From positions 1 through 7,120 of the forward strand of contig JAGLYR010000173.1 in assembly GCA_023132135.1 (NCBI GenBank): a stretch of DNA of 7,120 nt, in the 5' to 3' direction. The position numbers and the translations under genes were made by a program. Shown here in pieces: positions 6,577-7,120 of this stretch. This DNA is from Candidatus Eiseniibacteriota bacterium (GTDB lineage Bacteria; Arandabacterota; Arandabacteria; JAGLYR01). The stretch's first letter is position 1. The number at the start of each line of letters is the position of its first letter. Under the pieces are notes generated by a model, which saw only the letters and a program-made list of their open reading frames with translations, did no database searches and had not been told where the DNA came from.

Positions 6577-6602
6577 GTCGTTCCCGCGTGCGCGGGAATG
6601 AC
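6577..6602. repeat. Palindromic repeat of the TTCCCGCG...CGCGGGAA type
   Basis: Twelve-base arms around TG: GTCGTTCCCGCG (6577-6588) and CGCGGGAATGAC (6591-6602), complementary except for one G-T pair. Short palindromes of this TTCCCGC/GCGGGAA style are widespread intergenic repeats in many bacteria (compare the Neisseria dRS3 type). No T run follows, so it is not called a terminator. It is a single copy in this window. Confidence 0.65.
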
Positions 6603-6670
6603 AATCGGCTTGGGGGACAGAGCGGCAACGTCCTCCCCCTGTCGCGGCCTCTCGCACTCGCCACGTCGCC

Positions 6671-6746
6671 GTTGTAGCCTTGGTTATTCAGGAATCCCGC
6701 TGCTCCCGGCCCTGAGCTCATCAGAGTACAGCCCCGTTTAGCCTGC
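6671..6746 (+). repeat. R1 repeat, short copy
   Basis: Two blocks shared with 6884-7017: a 29-base left block (6671-6699, one mismatch; starts GTTGTAGCCT) and a 35-base right block (6712-6746, five mismatches, all transitions; ends CCCGTTTAGCCTGC). The 58-base difference in length is between the blocks, so this looks like an internally deleted version of the longer copy. No open frame of merit overlaps it. Confidence 0.8.
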
Positions 6747-6778
6747 AGAATTCTCCCTATTTCCTTGACACTCGACAC

Positions 6779-6839
6779 CTGTCACTCGCCCTTGTCACAC
6801 GGAGGGGCGCTGGCCCCAACCCAGTGACAGGGTGACAAG
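6779..6839. other. Double TGTCAC/GTGACA inverted repeat with central hairpin
   Basis: TGTCAC occurs at 6780-6785 and 6793-6798; GTGACA at 6824-6829 and 6832-6837. They can pair as nested arms around a 5-bp hairpin (GGGGC 6804-6808, GCCCC 6813-6817). Alternatively they pair in crossed fashion with 8 bp each: CTGTCACT (6779-6786) with AGTGACAG (6823-6830), and CTTGTCAC (6791-6798) with GTGACAAG (6832-6839). It sits between the two R1 copies. It could be a repeat element, a protein-binding array or a folded transcript. Confidence 0.5.
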
Positions 6840-6883
6840 CGACTGGGATTGGGGAATACTGCGCTCTCCATTCAATCACCGGG

Positions 6884-7017
6884 GTTGTAGCCTGGGTTAT
6901 TCAGGAATCCCGTAGCGAGAGGGACGCAGGCTGTGACTGGCAAGGCGCGGGGTCGATTTCGACCCTCCCCCTGGTGTCGACTCTGAGCTTGTCAGAGCAT
7001 AGTCCCGTTTAGCCTGC
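6884..7017 (+). repeat. R1 repeat, long copy
   Basis: Shares its 29-base left block (6884-6912) and 35-base right block (6983-7017) with the short copy at 6671-6746. The middle carries extra paired segments: GGGTCGA/TCGACCC (6950-6956, 6959-6965) and CTCTGA/TCAGAG (6981-6986, 6992-6997), enclosed by ACGCAGGCT (6924-6932) with AGCCTGCGT (7011-7019). A decayed further version of the left block, TAGCCTGCGTTTCTCA ending in CGTAGCGAGGGAC, runs on to about 7047. There is no coding potential. Confidence 0.75.
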
Positions 7018-7093
7018 GTTTCTCACCAGGTTTCGTAGCGAGGGACCGGGCCATGTGGCGAGAGGGGTCTTTGGACTGAGTCGCTCCCGAAGG

Positions 7094-7109
7094 CGTAGCC
7101 GTGGCTACG
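7094..7109. repeat. Short palindrome at the window edge
   Basis: CGTAGCC (7094-7100), GT, GGCTACG (7103-7109). Outer bases CGCT (7082-7085) and AGCG (7117-7120) are also complementary, so a larger imperfect palindrome probably continues past the window end. It belongs to the same repeat-filled spacer as R1. Confidence 0.5.
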
Positions 7110-7120
7110 TTGAGGAAGCG

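Larger units (their letters stand above)
6506..7120. other. Non-coding repeat-rich spacer upstream of mnmA
   Basis: No credible gene on either strand. The frames present are short, lack ribosome sites and run through the repeats. The stretch contains R2, the TTCCCGCG palindrome, two R1 copies plus a decayed third left block, the TGTCAC element and the edge palindrome. I found no clear mnmA promoter in it. The neighbouring gene to the right lies outside the window. Confidence 0.7.

Noticed and set aside
6569-6778. Small minus-strand open frame in the right-hand spacer
   Set aside because: It runs through the TTCCCGCG palindrome and an R1 copy, and lacks a ribosome site and recognisable sequence.

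Overview
The window is high-GC bacterial DNA with every recognisable gene on the minus strand. It reads, in the direction of transcription (right to left), as a repeat-rich non-coding stretch, mnmA, two serine tRNAs, an arginine tRNA, and three envelope-type genes. The lipoprotein signal, the secreted beta-helix protein with an NYWG...PW tail and the GT39-like membrane protein with a TPR tail suggest a Gram-negative-type envelope, perhaps an uncultured lineage of the FCB/Latescibacterota/Eisenbacteria kind. That placement is an impression from protein style. No marker in the window fixes the taxon.

Layout. 6506-7120: at least 615 bases without a credible gene, filled with several kinds of short dispersed and palindromic repeats. 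5429-6505: mnmA, tRNA 2-thiouridylase, complete with both catalytic cysteines. 5114-5309: tRNA-Ser(TGA) and tRNA-Ser(GCT), preceded by a good sigma-70-like promoter (5341-5368) and followed by a 15-bp hairpin with a T run (5062-5105). 4867-4943: tRNA-Arg(ACG). 3946-4818: secreted right-handed beta-helix protein. 2386-3939: lipoprotein of the type I phosphodiesterase/alkaline phosphatase superfamily, six bases downstream of the previous stop. 2167-2385: non-coding leader with a G-quadruplex motif, a 9-bp hairpin and a tandem repeat block. 61-2166: multi-membrane-span GT39/PMT-like glycosyltransferase fused to a C-terminal TPR domain.

How the genes may work together. The beta-helix gene and the phosphodiesterase gene are almost certainly one operon. 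The glycosyltransferase follows after 219 bases and may be part of it. Lipid-linked sugar transfer outside the membrane, a surface-anchored phospho-transferase/hydrolase and a secreted beta-helix protein would together suit cell-surface glycan assembly or decoration. That is inference from families and order. mnmA and the tRNAs are housekeeping genes.

The most unusual content is the repeats. One family (R1) has two copies in the right-hand spacer and one inverted copy that overlaps, and supplies, the stop codon of the glycosyltransferase gene at the left end. A second family (R2) lies in the leaders of both the glycosyltransferase gene and mnmA, in the same orientation relative to each gene. 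I see no CRISPR array, transposase, phage gene or defence cassette.
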